From Mytilisepta virgata (Eukaryota; Mollusca; Bivalvia; Mytilida; Mytilidae): a DNA stretch of 64,000 bases. The stretch's first letter is position 1. Every line of letters starts with the position of its first letter. The position numbers were made by a program, and so were the translations under genes. Below, piece by piece: positions 1 through 12,150 of the stretch. The notes below the pieces were generated by a model that did no database searches, had not been told where the DNA came from, and saw nothing but the letters and a program-made list of their open reading frames with translations. The stretch lies in contig CM051519.1 in assembly GCA_028015205.1 (NCBI GenBank), positions 40,095,979-40,159,978 of the forward strand, given 5' to 3'.

Positions 1-1795
1 ATATACTTTAGTTAGATGTGAAATTAGGTTTCAGAATTTTGATTTTTATGTTCGTGCCATTTTTCTGTCTGTACGCCTCGCAATTTTTTTCCGTTCAATA
101 TGAAATTTTAAAATATTGTTAGGGACCACCAAACTCGGCTCGAGTTCAAATATGTACTAGATTCTTAGTCGTATCCCCTTTTATAACTGAAAACACCCCG
201 CACCACTGAAGTTTCCATTTGTTGATTGAGTATTGGATCACAAAATCATTTGTAATTTGGAAATGTTGTTTTTGACTACTAAACACATGTTAAGTTGGAA
301 TTTGATATATATTTTTCTTTTTTTTAAATTTCATAATGTATTTTGAACTTGGTAGCTGGGATGCGGGCATCTGTGTCCCATGGATACTTTCTGTCTTTAT
401 TAAAACATTGGCGCACAGGAGCTTTCTAGCTAATCTGTTTTCTTAAATTGGCCTACGTTAGTATCGTCTATGTAAAATTCACAAGTAATAATCAATATGA
501 TAAATCACATATTGCACAGATCTGCTGAAAAACTTCAAGATGTTTTTTCATCAAAAGTCATTTTTAACGATAAAAAGTGTCTGATAAGACATGAAATTTA
601 AAAGATATGGTAGGACGATTGTCAGAAATCAAGTTAATCGAGGTTGGAATCTAAATTAGAATTTGTTTACGCTAAATCTCATTAAAAACACAGAAAAGAA
701 AATTCAATGAAGATGAAAGAGCGATGCATTATATTCACTCACCCATCTATTGAGATGTTAAATAAGTGATTCCAAAGAGTGGAAAACTAAAAAAAAAAAA
801 AGAGTGAGATAAATGATATAAAAAGAATATGAAATGCATTTATATTTGTGGTTATGAGTCAGAGAAGTAATATCTTATTAGTTGAATAAGTTAGTAAAAT
901 CAAATGTTAATTTCATTAAGTTCAATTACCTTTATCGGGTACAAAAATGTACACGTGTATAAGCCCATGACCAAACAGTTTGAACCCTCTGCCATTAAAA
1001 TCATCAAAACATGAATAAACAAAAGGACATAACAAAAAGTTAAAGTTTTTACCCAACGTTTCGACTAATATGGCCTCGATCACGGGTGTTGACTCTTGGA
1101 AACCCAGAGCAAGACTGAGTACGGACAGAAGTAATTTTATTTGATGTGACGTCGCACAGTAAACGTACTACATTTAAAATATGGGAAGATAGAGAGTAAA
1201 AATAAGTAAACTAAATTTGTTTGACGTTCAGTTGTGTATAGAAAACGTACTATGTATAAGATAAATTTGCTGCAAAATGTTATAAGTGTGCATAATTAGA
1301 AATTAAAAAAAACCCTAAAATTAAGAATTTTTTACATTAATTCCACGGGGTCGGAGTGTCCTCAAGCTAAAAATTATTTTCTGCTCAAGGCGTTGTCTGT
1401 ATTGTCTTCCCCCGTTGACTGTCATTAAAACGAAACACGGACGTCTGGTGTGCTTTGACCAGGCAATCGAAAGTGATTGCCAACTGGACAATCATTCCCT
1501 TTCTTTATATGGAGTAAGTGTTCCTCAAAGCGTTCACCAAGGCGACGACATGTCTCTTCGATATATACATTTGTACCTTTTCACAATTCGTACAGACGAT
1601 TGCGTAAACCAAATTTACGCCTGGTAGCGTAGGAAGGAGAAAAACTAGATCAGTCCAGTTTTCCCCAAGGAATAATAGGCACGGAGGTGGGGAATGGCTA
1701 TAGTGTGTTAATGTCTCTAACTTCTGACGTTGACTACATAGTACCTAACAACCATTAGTAGAAAGACTTTTGAGAGGAGGAAAAGTCTAGTAAAT
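1..1795. other. AT-rich stretch with no supported gene
   Basis: No gene or mobile-element end is convincing here. The longest open frame, about 70 codons at 1415-1627, begins with TTG rather than ATG and shows no domain that I recognise, so it is not called. The last 120 bases resemble the sequence upstream of exon 1 of gene copy A (shared stretches such as GTACCTAACAACC and GAGGAAAAGTC), so they are probably duplicated 5' flank of the gene family. Confidence 0.5.
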
Positions 1796-1801
1796 GTCAA
1801 C

Positions 1802-2318
1802 ATGCGAGTTTTATCGCTTGTTTTGCTACTTCTTGTCAAGGTTAACCTCACAGAACCAGGCATTAATAATAAATTTTACATTTTCATGTAAAGGTCAATA
1901 ATTTGAATTTATTTCCTTAAATTCATTAGAATTTGAAAGGGTCCAAAATTATATCGCATATACAGAAATATACATATAATTTTTCAAGTTAATTTCAGTA
2001 ATTTTAAGGGTTTTGTAACACCTTATGCATTAAAATTCCATGAAACAGAAGGTCGTTTCGCCAACAGAATGTACTAGACTATACCCTTAAAACTATGTTA
2101 CGACTGCTTCATTTCTTTTTTGGTCCGTAATAAATGAGAATTAAGTGAAGGAGTAACTTGCGTACCCTCAGGTGAAAAGAAAATAAACCTTTTTACATAA
2201 CCTGGTAGATCAGCAGATTTTATTATCATATTTTTTTGCTTTAAAGGAATCTTTGAACTACGGCTATTAGGTCAACAGGACTGTAAAATTGTGGGGAAGC
2301 TTCATACAACCTTAGAAG
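1802..2318 (+). pseudogene. Copy D of the membrane coiled-coil family: exon 1 and exon 4 relics only
   Basis: Exon 1 starts with ATG at 1802 and reads MRVLSLVLLLLVKVNLTEPG, very close to the signal-peptide exon of copies A and B. The splice donor has decayed and the frame runs into TAA shortly after. An exon-4-like block lies at 2247-2318. It is 72 bases long, the same as in A and B, is preceded by AAAG and followed by GTACAC, and reads IFELRLLGQQDCKIVGK before the splice site. Exons 2, 3, 5, 6 and 7 were not found nearby, so only about 350 bases separate exons 1 and 4. This is a broken partial duplicate. An internally deleted copy with an unusual splice pattern is possible but less likely. 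Confidence 0.7.
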
Positions 2319-2874
2319 GTACACATTAGTGTTTTTCAAATAAAATTTGAGAATGAACACACACATACATCACGCATAGAATTTTCTTCATTTACTTTTT
2401 AAAAGAAAATTTTAAGACATAACGTAGAGATATTATCAATTAACTTATAGCTATAGGCATGGAGGCTATACCACCCTGAAGGAATTCTGTTTTAACCGAA
2501 GTCACGTTAATACTGTAGCAAATCAAAAAGCCGAAATTTACACACATATATGCATTCTATACCTAGAATAATATGTTTTTTGACACATCCGCTCAATGAC
2601 ATCTGGCTGCATTCACAAAAAAGATTTTAAAGATTAAAACCTAATTGTATTAAATCTCTGTCAGTTCCGTTATCAGCGTGACGTATTTTATTACCGAAAA
2701 TATATTTCATCACGAATTGAAAGTTATTAAAGCGGACTAATGTAAAAAAAAAAATGATACAGATGAACAATTCACTGACAGATACAGTTTGACTGGCCTA
2801 ACTCACCTAGGCAGACTCGGCTATAGCTACATTTGTAATAGATGTTGATTTTTTTTTTAATTTCACATGTTATA

Positions 2875-3146
2875 TGTTTGTTTGTTTGTTTGTTTGTTTA
2901 GTTGGAGCTTTACGCCGTTTTCACCACGTTTGGCTATTTCGCGGCGGCCAGTTTTTATTGGTGGAGGAAGCCGGAGTACCCGGAGAGAACCACCGACCTT
3001 CGGTAGGAAAGTTGGCAATCCTTGTCAATTTAGATTGCAGTCGAACACACCCCGGCCACAGGTGAGATTCGAACACACAATCCCAGTGTTGACAGGCTAG
3101 TGATCATAAGTAGTCATACCTAGACCACTCGGCTACCGAGGCCTCC
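2875..3146 (-). mobile_element. tRNA-derived SINE, probably of the MetaSINE type
   Basis: Read on the minus strand, the element starts with a tRNA-like head (GCCTCGGTAGCCGAGTGGTC) with a B-box-like TGTTCGAATCTC. It continues with a central block containing CTCTCCGGGTACTCCGG and ends in a run of CAAA units, seen on the plus strand as repeated GTTT at 2876-2898. A tRNA head, a conserved core and a short tandem tail are the marks of a SINE. The core matches my memory of the widespread animal MetaSINE domain. The open frames across it are not genes. Confidence 0.75.
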
Positions 3147-3472
3147 ATGTTATATGTGGAAGGAGTCATAACTAGGATCCTAAAATAACGTCCATCTTGA
3201 CGTGTCTTCCTTTTTAATTACTTTATTAACAGTCATGTTCCTTTAATTCTCATAAATTCTTTCTTTTCAATTTGGGTGCAATCAATATATACATGTATGT
3301 AAACAATTTACGTCTTATTTTATATCTGGTTCCGTTTTCACGACATTCCTGTGACGACAACATAATAGACAAATGGAAGATTCAATTGCCTAAAGGGAAG
3401 GCTTTTAAGATTATTGTTTTTCTTTAATGATAAAAAATACAAATAAGGAAATAATTGATTTTTATTTTTACC

Positions 3473-3667
3473 TTTTTAGCTCACCTAGCCAAGGGCCATG
3501 TGAGCTATTGTCAATACTTAGGACCACCTAATGACCATTCCTGCCAAGTTTCGTTCAAATTTGCCCAGTGGTTTCGATGAGAGGATCTTTAAAGGAAAGT
3601 TTACGATGACGGACGCCAAGTGATGACAATAGCTAACATGGCCCTCTGGGCGATGTGAGCTAAAAAG
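3473..3667. mobile_element. MITE-like repeat ending in TTTTAGCTCAC
   Basis: About 195 bases with inverted ends of roughly 35 bases. The left end reads TTTTAGCTCACCTAGCC and the right end reads GGGCGATGTGAGCTAAAA, its imperfect reverse complement. Related AGCTCAC/GTGAGCT sequence with the same flanking words (GATGACGGACGCCAAGTGATG) recurs near 4080-4140 and 55080-55180. From memory this is one of the commonest interspersed repeats of bivalve genomes. No coding capacity is seen. Confidence 0.6.
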
Positions 3668-4515
3668 TTTTGAAAATTGAGGTTCGTCCCTTCTCTCAAA
3701 AACGGTAAGAGATACATGTAGTGAAAAACTGATCTTTAAAAATTTTCAATTTTCTTTAAGGAACATTAAAAATACAAAAATCATCAAAATTGGAAAAATT
3801 AAAGTTACACTTCAAAATTATAGAAAAAAAACTCAATTCCCTACCCCCCCCCCCCCCACCACCCCTGGTTAAGTATTACATGAAAAATAAATGTCGTAGC
3901 GATCGCCTTACGGCTGTTGTATGGCTATTGCTGAAACAGATGGTTTTGAAGAGAATTTTCTATTAGATTCTATATTAAACAAAATTGGGGGGGGGGGGGG
4001 TAAATTATAATGGTTTAGAAAGAATATAATGAATATTATATTTCAATGGTTTCAAGGTTTACTTAAGATGAGACACCTAATGATTACAATAGCTCACTTT
4101 GAGCTTATGTTCAGAAAGGAAGGACACAGTGAGCTAAAGAGCTAAATCTAAACATGCTAAAAACGGGTTACGAAGCTTTACGGTCATTATGTTGTATAAA
4201 CATCTATCATAAATTACTAGTGCTGGAATTTGAACCAGAATGCATAAGTTTCAACAATTTTCCTCTTCCCTTGATTACTTTATTTCTGCGTATGATATAT
4301 GCAAAAAATAATTAAAAACAAAAGTACTTGGAAATATTTCATCACATATGCTTTGTTTGTAGCAAATGATATGAATGACTTGTTTTTCTTGCCCTTAATG
4401 ACATTATACCAATGATTTGTGTAGGCACATGCATGTGTGGTACCGATTTTCTAATATTTGAAGTTCACATCGTGTGTTTAAAATAATTAAGAACAATTAT
4501 AATACGTATAAAATC

Positions 4516-5337
4516 ACAGGCGCTTGTCTCAGAAAAAAAAATTACTATATATGCCAAGAGAAAAGAAAAGGTCCCCAACTCGGGCAACACAATTTTACGC
4601 GCCTGCTTCGATTTCCAAAGAATTATCCCTTTCACCTTTCGGTCTCGCTCAAAACTTTTGGATCAATAAAAAAAATATTAATTTATCAACATAATGATGT
4701 ATGACACGCCTACCTTACTTGCCAATCAACAGCGCTTTAGCCATATGAAATCGGTCAAAAGTGAATTATTTATCAGTACTACAATAAACTGCAAATTTGA
4801 AGACAAGGAGCAAATAAAAAAAATTAAAATAAAGAAAATGAACTGTTTAAAAAATTCCTTTCTTTGTTCTTTTGTCATGATTAATTAATTGAAAAACAAT
4901 GGTATGAAGAAGCAATAATAAATCGCTGCTGGTAAATAAATTGATGAGTTGATGGCGTTCTATTTATAAATTAATACTCTAGTTTCCAAGTTTTAATTTT
5001 AGCATACTGAGTTAGCCAATCAGAAAGCAGCCATTCATTTGATCCTCGTCTTCAAATTTGCAATTTATTGTAGTACTGATAAATAATTCACTTTTGACCG
5101 ATTTCATATGGCTAAAGCACTGTTGATTGGCAAGTAAGGTAGGCGTGTCATACATCATTGTGTTGATAAATTAATATTTTTTTTATTGATCCAAAAGTTT
5201 TGAGCGAGACCGAAAGGTGAAAGGGATAATTCTTTGGAAATCGAAGCAGGCGCGTAAAATTGTGTTGCCCGAGTTGGGGACCTTTTCTTTTCTCTTGGCA
5301 TATATAGTAATTTTTTTTTTCTGAGACAAGCGCCTGT
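4516..5337. mobile_element. Long-TIR foldback element, MULE-like, with a 10 bp target duplication
   Basis: Two nearly identical arms of about 300 bases (4516-4812 and 5047-5337) are inverted around a spacer of about 235 bases. The ends are ACAGGCGCTTGTCTCAG and its reverse complement. Directly outside both ends is the 10 base direct repeat GTATAAAATC, at 4506-4515 and 5338-5347. Very long terminal inverted repeats with a 9-11 bp target duplication are typical of Mutator-like elements. No transposase is present, so the element is non-autonomous. Open frames at 4474-4704 and 5183-5377 are the two arms read in opposite directions. Confidence 0.8.
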
Positions 5338-5349
5338 GTATAAAATCCT

Positions 5350-7000
5350 TTGTTCTGCAGTATTTATAATAGATCATTATCTCATGTAGTACTTATTTTC
5401 CTTTCTATATAGTTTTTCAGCGTAACTGGTGAATATCGCATTGAAAATTGCGCACTGTACGGAAGAAATTTTCTATTTTAGTGTCTTTTCTGTTCAGTCG
5501 AGTAAAGTATCAATAATATACATGTAACAAAAATCCGTGACTAGCTTCTTAATCTCGAAGATGCTTTGTCAAGTCGCCTTTCTTTCCTGACGAAGTATAA
5601 GCGCTTTAGCATTAATCAGCTTTAGTTTACAGGTGTCCCTCGTCTAATATTAATCTACAAATGTATTTATGTAAAGATATTTTCGACATTTTGTTTATTT
5701 GTATTAATTCATATTCATTTTCAGACTGCCATGGTGGCATCTCACAATGTGTTATAAGACGTATACAAGTATGCAGGCGAACAGCCAACATGATTTCCTG
5801 CTTAATTTCCTCCATAACTTAATGGAAATCAAACATGAAAATGTAATCTTACTGTTTTATTGTATATTTGCGCAGCTTTTTTCTCTTATAAATCTTACTG
5901 TTTTTAAAAAAAAATATGAAAAATTTGTGAATTAAAAGTAATTATAGAAGTTAATATTACACGTTGTTTGGGCTGTATAAAGTAGACCTTAAAAAATGAA
6001 ACTTTACTTAATAAGTACATGAAAACATTTTTTCTATTTGTTTCCAGTGTAAATATTCATAATTATTCTAAAAGAAATTAAATTATCGTTACTAAAATGG
6101 TGAAAAATGGTTACAAAATATTGCCAAGTTCTTTTTATCTGTGATCAAAGTTTGAAATTGCTAAAAAGACTGGTACAAGACTCACTATACTGACATTTCG
6201 TTAGGCCCCTCCACTATTACCTTATGAAAGTCAGATGCTGTTCTGGAGTTAAGTCGCCTTGTCATTAAAAAAATCAAATATGCACGAAAAATCACAAGAT
6301 TAGCAATTTTCGGGTAATTAAAAAACGTATCGACTTCGATGGGCTCAATATATCTTGTTAAAATTTGAAACATACTTTGTTAAGATAAGTATCTTTCAAT
6401 GGTCAACTGCTAATTAATGCTAAACATATAGCTTCAAATCCTATTTTGTGTTTTAATTTAATGAAGTTTACCCTTGACTTAATGACAAACGTCAAGTAAA
6501 AAGACTATATAAAGAGAAATAACTCGATTTCGTTTTGGAAAAAATATCAGAAAATATAACTTCATAAAAATAAATAATAACACCTGAAAACATTTTATTC
6601 GGAGTTGACAAAAAGCTCTACAAAGAAGATTTTTTGTTCTTTCAATTTATTGTCACCACATCATAATGGACCAGGAGACAATTATGGGAGAGGAAAATAT
6701 GTGCAGTTTGCACAAGATGGTTACTTTTTGATCGGATTATTATTCAATGCAAGTGGTCTCGTTTTAATAAATATGTATGTTTTTTTATAATTAACAAATA
6801 GTTCTGGGTGCGGGTAAAACATTTAGGAATAATTTTATATTATCGTCCTAATATAATATACCATTATATCCCAATTAGGATACAATATGACAATTGAGGG
6901 ATGTTCCCAACCTGTCAATTAGTCTAACTAAACCATGTCAACACAATGTCATCCAAACTATCTACATCAAAAAATTTTTCAACATGCAGTTAATTTCTGA
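5350..7000. other. AT-rich stretch with no supported gene
   Basis: No gene is supported. About 5660-5840 shares words with the flanks of the tandem-repeat element at 41998-43445: ATATTTTCGACATTTT on its left and a TCTCA..ATGTsTTATAA..TCCTGCTT block on its right, where s is C or G. It may be a short relative lacking the tandem units. The rest is AT-rich sequence with only short chance frames. Confidence 0.4.
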
Positions 7001-7005
7001 TAACA

Positions 7006-9380
7006 CTAGAAAATACCCGCGAAATATACTTTGGTTCATAATTTGAAGATATATAGTTTGGTTTAAGGCGATATTAAGATCTTAAATCTTTGAAGCTTGA
7101 CTGAATTTGACAAATCATGTTAAATTTTTTTCCAAAAATGACGCTAAAGATAATTATTTGAGACCTCTGACGAATCACAATAAGGATATTTTGACGAATC
7201 ACGGTAAAATTTTAACCAATTTGACGCTAACGGTAGCTGAAAATGACCGTTTGACGCCTGACGGTAAAGAGCATTACTACCCTCATATAGGGTAACACTT
7301 CCTATATAAAGGTATAAATATACAGCTGGAATGGGTGACTTTTTCAACTTGTCAAACATATGGTTGGGTTGGAAATTTCAGGCAAAATATATGTCTTTTA
7401 TAAGGGACCGGTCATTATTTATCTCCATTAAATATTTTGAAAGTCCAGAAAACTTTTCCGATTTTAACCCCCAAATACCCCCAAAACATCTTGAAATGAA
7501 CACATAATAAACTACGCTGGTCATTACCCCTTTGTGGTATAAAACAATATTCGTGGATTTTATGTGAAAGAAGAAATCGCGACACCAAATTTCAACTCTA
7601 TTCATTTAGTAATATAGATTTTAACCCCCAAATACCCTCCAAATTTTGCATAAAATGTGTGACCCCCTCCTGAAAGTTTTAGAAAAATGCTGACCCCTCT
7701 GCCTTTTCCCCATTATTTTATATTGGTATTTGGTTCAAACTTATAATGTTTTAAGAAATAGTAAATAACTACTACAATTTTCAGTTTGGAATAAATACAG
7801 AAGGAGTATGAAATCTCGATTTTCCGAAAATTTAATCACAATTTTTGTTCCACTTCCTACGATCGTCAAATTATCTCGTTTACACTTTTTTAAATTTACC
7901 AATCTTAATCACATGTTGTTGATGAAATATAATGAATATCTTGTTTGCACCATTCTATTAGAACCCTGGTTTAATTTTGGCATTTTTTACCAAAAGGATT
8001 TCGCACCACGCTCCTCTCGGTGGAACAATATTTTTGCGCCCCCCCTCAAATCCTGGATCCGCACCTGATTTCAAGTGTTTCCGTGCTCAGAACCATCCCT
8101 ATATATGAGTGGGCTGAAAATTTTATGCATTAATATGAATAAGTATGGGTGGGGGTGGGGGTCACTTTACAAGCGCACTTCTGTACAGAAAGAAAAGCTC
8201 TTGATGTGTAAAAATCTGTTGTTAAATTGCTGAGAGCCGGTCAAAGGAATGGTATCACAAAGTGTTTCAGTGTAAGGTCAACATTATCAATATTTACCGT
8301 ATCTGCTTTTGCCGGGCAGACGTGCAAAAAATATGACGGAAATGATGACGGCACGTAAATTTCAGAGCCAAACGTCGTGAAGGACGGTCGATCCGATGTC
8401 GCTTTTTTCCGATTTTAACCCCCAAAAAAACCCCAAATTTTGAAAGTCCAGAAAAAATCAATGACCCACCCCCCCCCCCCCCCTTTCCATTTCTGCAGAA
8501 AATGTGACCCCTCCTGAAAGTTTTAGAAAAATGCTGACCCCTCTGCCTTTTTCCCCATTATTTCATATTGGTATTTGGTTCAAACTTATAATGTTTTAAG
8601 AAATAGTAAATAAATACTACAATTTTCAGTTTGGATTTCATACAGGAGTATGAAATCTTGATTTTCCGAAATTTAATAACAATTTTTTTTTCCACTTCCT
8701 CCGATCGTCAAATTATCTCGTTTACACTTTTTTAAATTTAACAATCTTGATCACATGTTCATGAAATATAATGAATATCTTGTTTGCACCATTCTATTAG
8801 AGCCCTGTTTTAATTTTGGCATTTTTACCCAAAAGGGTTTCGCACCACGCTCCTCTCGGTGGAACAATAAATTTTGCGCCCCCACCCCCAAATCCTGGAT
8901 CCGCACCTGATTTCAAGTGTTTCCGTGCTCAGAACTACCCCTATATATGAGTGGGCTGAAAATTTTATGCATTAATATGAATGGGTGGGGGGTCACTTTC
9001 CAACCGCACTTCTGTACAGAAGGAACAGCTCTTGATGTTTAAAAATCTGTTGTTAAATTGCTGAGAGCCGGTCAAGGGAATGGTATCACAAAGTGTTTCA
9101 GTGTAAGGTCAACATGGTCAATATTCACCGAATCTGCTTTTCCCAGGCAGACGTGCAAAAATATGACGGAAATGATGACGGCACGTAAATTTCAGAGCCG
9201 AACGTCTTGAAGGACGGTCGATCCGAATTGGCTTTTTTCCGATTTTAACCCCCAAATTCCCCCCAAAACATCTTGAAATGATTGATTACCCCTTTGTGGT
9301 ATAAAACAATATTCGTGGATTTTATGTGAAAGAAGAAATCGCGACACCCAATTTCAACTCTATTCATTTAGTAATATAGA
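7006..9380 (-). mobile_element. Possible Helitron-related block carrying a tandem duplication of about 840 bp
   Basis: A minus-strand start A|TCTATATTACTAAAT occurs at 9380 and again at 7618. It resembles the start TCTATAATACTAAAT of the better-supported Helitrons at 24652 and 53248. A minus-strand CTAG|T with a nearby CCCGCG lies at 7006. Inside, two direct copies of about 840 bases (about 7620-8405 and 8410-9240) share long stretches such as AGAAAAATGCTGACCCCTCTG. A further shared block of about 140 bases lies at 7482-7618 and 9265-9380. The tandem duplication is certain. The Helitron label rests on weak termini. Confidence 0.4.
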
Positions 9381-9667
9381 TGATTCAAAATAACAACCTT
9401 CGTCCAGTTCGGTGCATTACGTTTGCGCGCATTACCCCTTCATTTGAGCTAAAAAAAAAAAAAAAAACCTACGATTGCGTGCATGATTTACTTACAATTG
9501 CGCGTAAACTCAGGTAAAGTAGAAGAAAAATAGCTAGGCCTACATAAATTTTATATTTTAAAAATGCCCCTTCCGTTAATCTTAGTCCCCTCCTCATCAA
9601 AGAGGAGGTTGGCGTGGATTTCGAGTAGGATAAGTAAGTTTATTATATTAAGCATTAAAACGTCTGA

Positions 9668-11636
9668 TCATAAAAAACACGACTTTGCTAAAATCCATAA
9701 AAGATAAAAAGTCAATAGTGTCATTTAAGAGTGAGACCAAGTTGTGTATCTTTCGTAACCAACTCTGGCCAAGATGAAACCTGCAACACTCATTGTTTGT
9801 TTGTGAAAAGACAGGTCTGAAAGCTTTGTGCTAATTGTGCACAAATGCTTCGAAATCAATATGATCGATGCTTGTGTTAAAAGTGAAGCACCTCTGTGTA
9901 CATAATGTTGAGATCGTAAACAATAAAGCCACCACGAATATCAATTAACTACTTTGCAAGAAGACATGAAATATCGCAATTTGCTCAACCTTATAGCCCG
10001 TGGTGATGTGCATGTAACCTTGGATGCACATTAAAATTGACACTTTTTGTATTTTTTTACTAGAATCTATATTATTAACGTCTCCTCGGAGACGGTATTA
10101 AGAGTTGAATAGTGGACAGTCTGCGTAATGAATGTTATCTTCTACTTGATTGGAAGATAATACCGACTGAAGATGAATCAAGTACGTTGATTGATTTAGA
10201 AAATTGAAACCTAGTAAATGTCTTCTAATCCCGCAAGGTATCGGATTTGGACTCTTTATTTTAGTACTTTCTTCATTTCCACAAAACTTTTTGTTAAGGA
10301 TATGTTCGTAAACAATAAAGCCACCACAAATATCAATTAGCTACTTTGCAAGAAGATATGAAATATGCTCAGCTTTATAGCCCGTGGTGATGCGCATGTT
10401 ACCTTGGATGCACATTAAAATTGATATTTTTTGTATTTTTTACTAGAATCTATATTATTTTATTCATGTTAAGGGGGTACAGCTACAGAACACGCAAGGG
10501 AATTAACTCGTTAAAAATCAGCTGAACGTTTTAATCACATACAATTAGTAAATAGAAATCAAGCTTCTCAAGTTATCAAAATTAGTTTTTGTCAACAGGT
10601 CAAAGTAAATATTTCGTCAAAATTTTATGAAAATTAAACGAGCCAAATATATTTTAGTCAAAGTGCTGGGTACCCCTTACTTATCTTATTTACCTGTGTT
10701 TACCCGTAAAATTCATGCGCGCAAACGTAATGCGCCAGTTCACTGTACTGTTTTTGTTACTGTAAAGTACTGTTCATTCAATAATATAAAAATTAATTAT
10801 AACGGTTAATTCTAAGTTTGAGAAAAAGTTAGTGCACTTAAATTATACCTTTACTGATTAATGCTACAGATTTAATTTAGGGGACAGATTTTAGAAAGTG
10901 AGACAAAACAGTACATTTTCAGTGGTTGTGTTGAATGATCACAATGCGTCATGAATTCAAATTTCGATTTTTCATGTGTCAATTATTTTCTACGTTTGGT
11001 GTGTCAGAATAATTAATGGAATCACGAATTCAAGCCCCATTTAGTATCTTTATAAAACGTGGTGCTTGTTTTTATTCAGAGTATTGGTTTTACTTTTCCC
11101 TTTTTCTTGAATTTTCAGAAAATAGATTTGTTGTTTTAAGTTTCGTAGACCATTTTGTACTAATGTTGCCCCTTCCTGAAGGTTACACGGCGGCAGCCAG
11201 ATAAAGGGCTAGGGCCTCTTTCCCCTGTATGTATTTCACTCATAACGATTGATTTTTTAATTCTAAATATTTACCTTCTTTTTATCGTAAACGATTGTAT
11301 GTAATTCATTTTTATGTTAACAAACATAAATCTTATGCTTAATCATTAATAAGTTCAATTTTCCTACCCGCAAAAGTCTTGTATAAACGAGATTTTGGTC
11401 AATTTTTGGAATAAATTCAGAACCAAAACCATTCTACTGTCATATGCAATGAGATACATAAACTGATTTGCAGCCAAAAAAAATGCGTTTTTAGTTCTGA
11501 GTGTCCTTCACGTTGAAAAAACTGTCGTGAAGATGTTAATTCGGCAAATTTGTGTTAAAACTGTCCCCAAAAGCGATATTCAGGTATGATGGAAAAAAAA
11601 TTGGTAACTTGTTTGTTAATAGTTATTATTAGCAAG
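9668..11636. repeat. Direct repeat R, copy R1
   Basis: This block is repeated in direct orientation at 29895-31547, from CATAAAAAACACGACTTT through to TAGTTATTATTAGCAA, with many substitutions and indels. R1 also has an internal duplication of about 155 bases (9909-10074 and 10308-10458, both containing TTATAGCCCGTGGTGATG) around a segment with the perfect hairpin CGTCTCCTCGGAGACG. A 62-codon frame starting MESRI at 11016 is kept in both copies, but no function is recognisable. R is probably a transposable element, but I could not define its ends. Confidence 0.7.
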
Positions 11637-12150
11637 TTGATCCTACTTCTTTATCTTCGTCCGTGTTAAGTCCTATATAATGTTATGACATTGACAACTA
11701 GCCGCCATATCCCTTAATATGTTTATATCATCATAATCATACTTCTTTGTAAAAAAAAAGGAAAGTAGAGTTTTTCTTAAATAAAACATTTTCATGTCTA
11801 GATGCGTACGTTGGTAATCAATAGGACGGTAATTTGGGGTGTGTATTTAAAAAAAAATACAATATTCGTCATCACTGTCTTGTGTTGGTTAACAGGAAAA
11901 AATTTGTCCTTCTGACCAATGTTTTTTCGTATTTATGGATTTCCGGCTAATCACGAACATTGGAGCCTGTGTGCCTTTTACCTTTATTATTTATATCCGT
12001 ATATTAAAAATCTCAGCACGAAATGATTTACCGGACTTTGTATTATGCAGATGGCGTTAAGTCGCTCTTTTGTGACGTTGACGTTGTGGTACCTAACAAC
12101 CGTCAGTAGAAAGAATATTTCATCGGAGGAAAAGTCGAGTAAATATCAAC

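Noticed and set aside
3840..4001. Runs of 12-14 C or G (also near 8468, 49135 and 49961) as regulatory G-quadruplex sites
   Set aside because: Isolated homopolymers in repeats, prone to sequencing error, with no associated gene.
4474..5377. Two similar small proteins on opposite strands
   Set aside because: They are the inverted arms of the foldback element read from each side.
10066..10446. Plus-strand Helitron starting TCTATATTATTAACG
   Set aside because: The start is suggestive, but the CTAG at the far side is followed by A rather than T and the hairpin is too distant, so the ends are not convincing.
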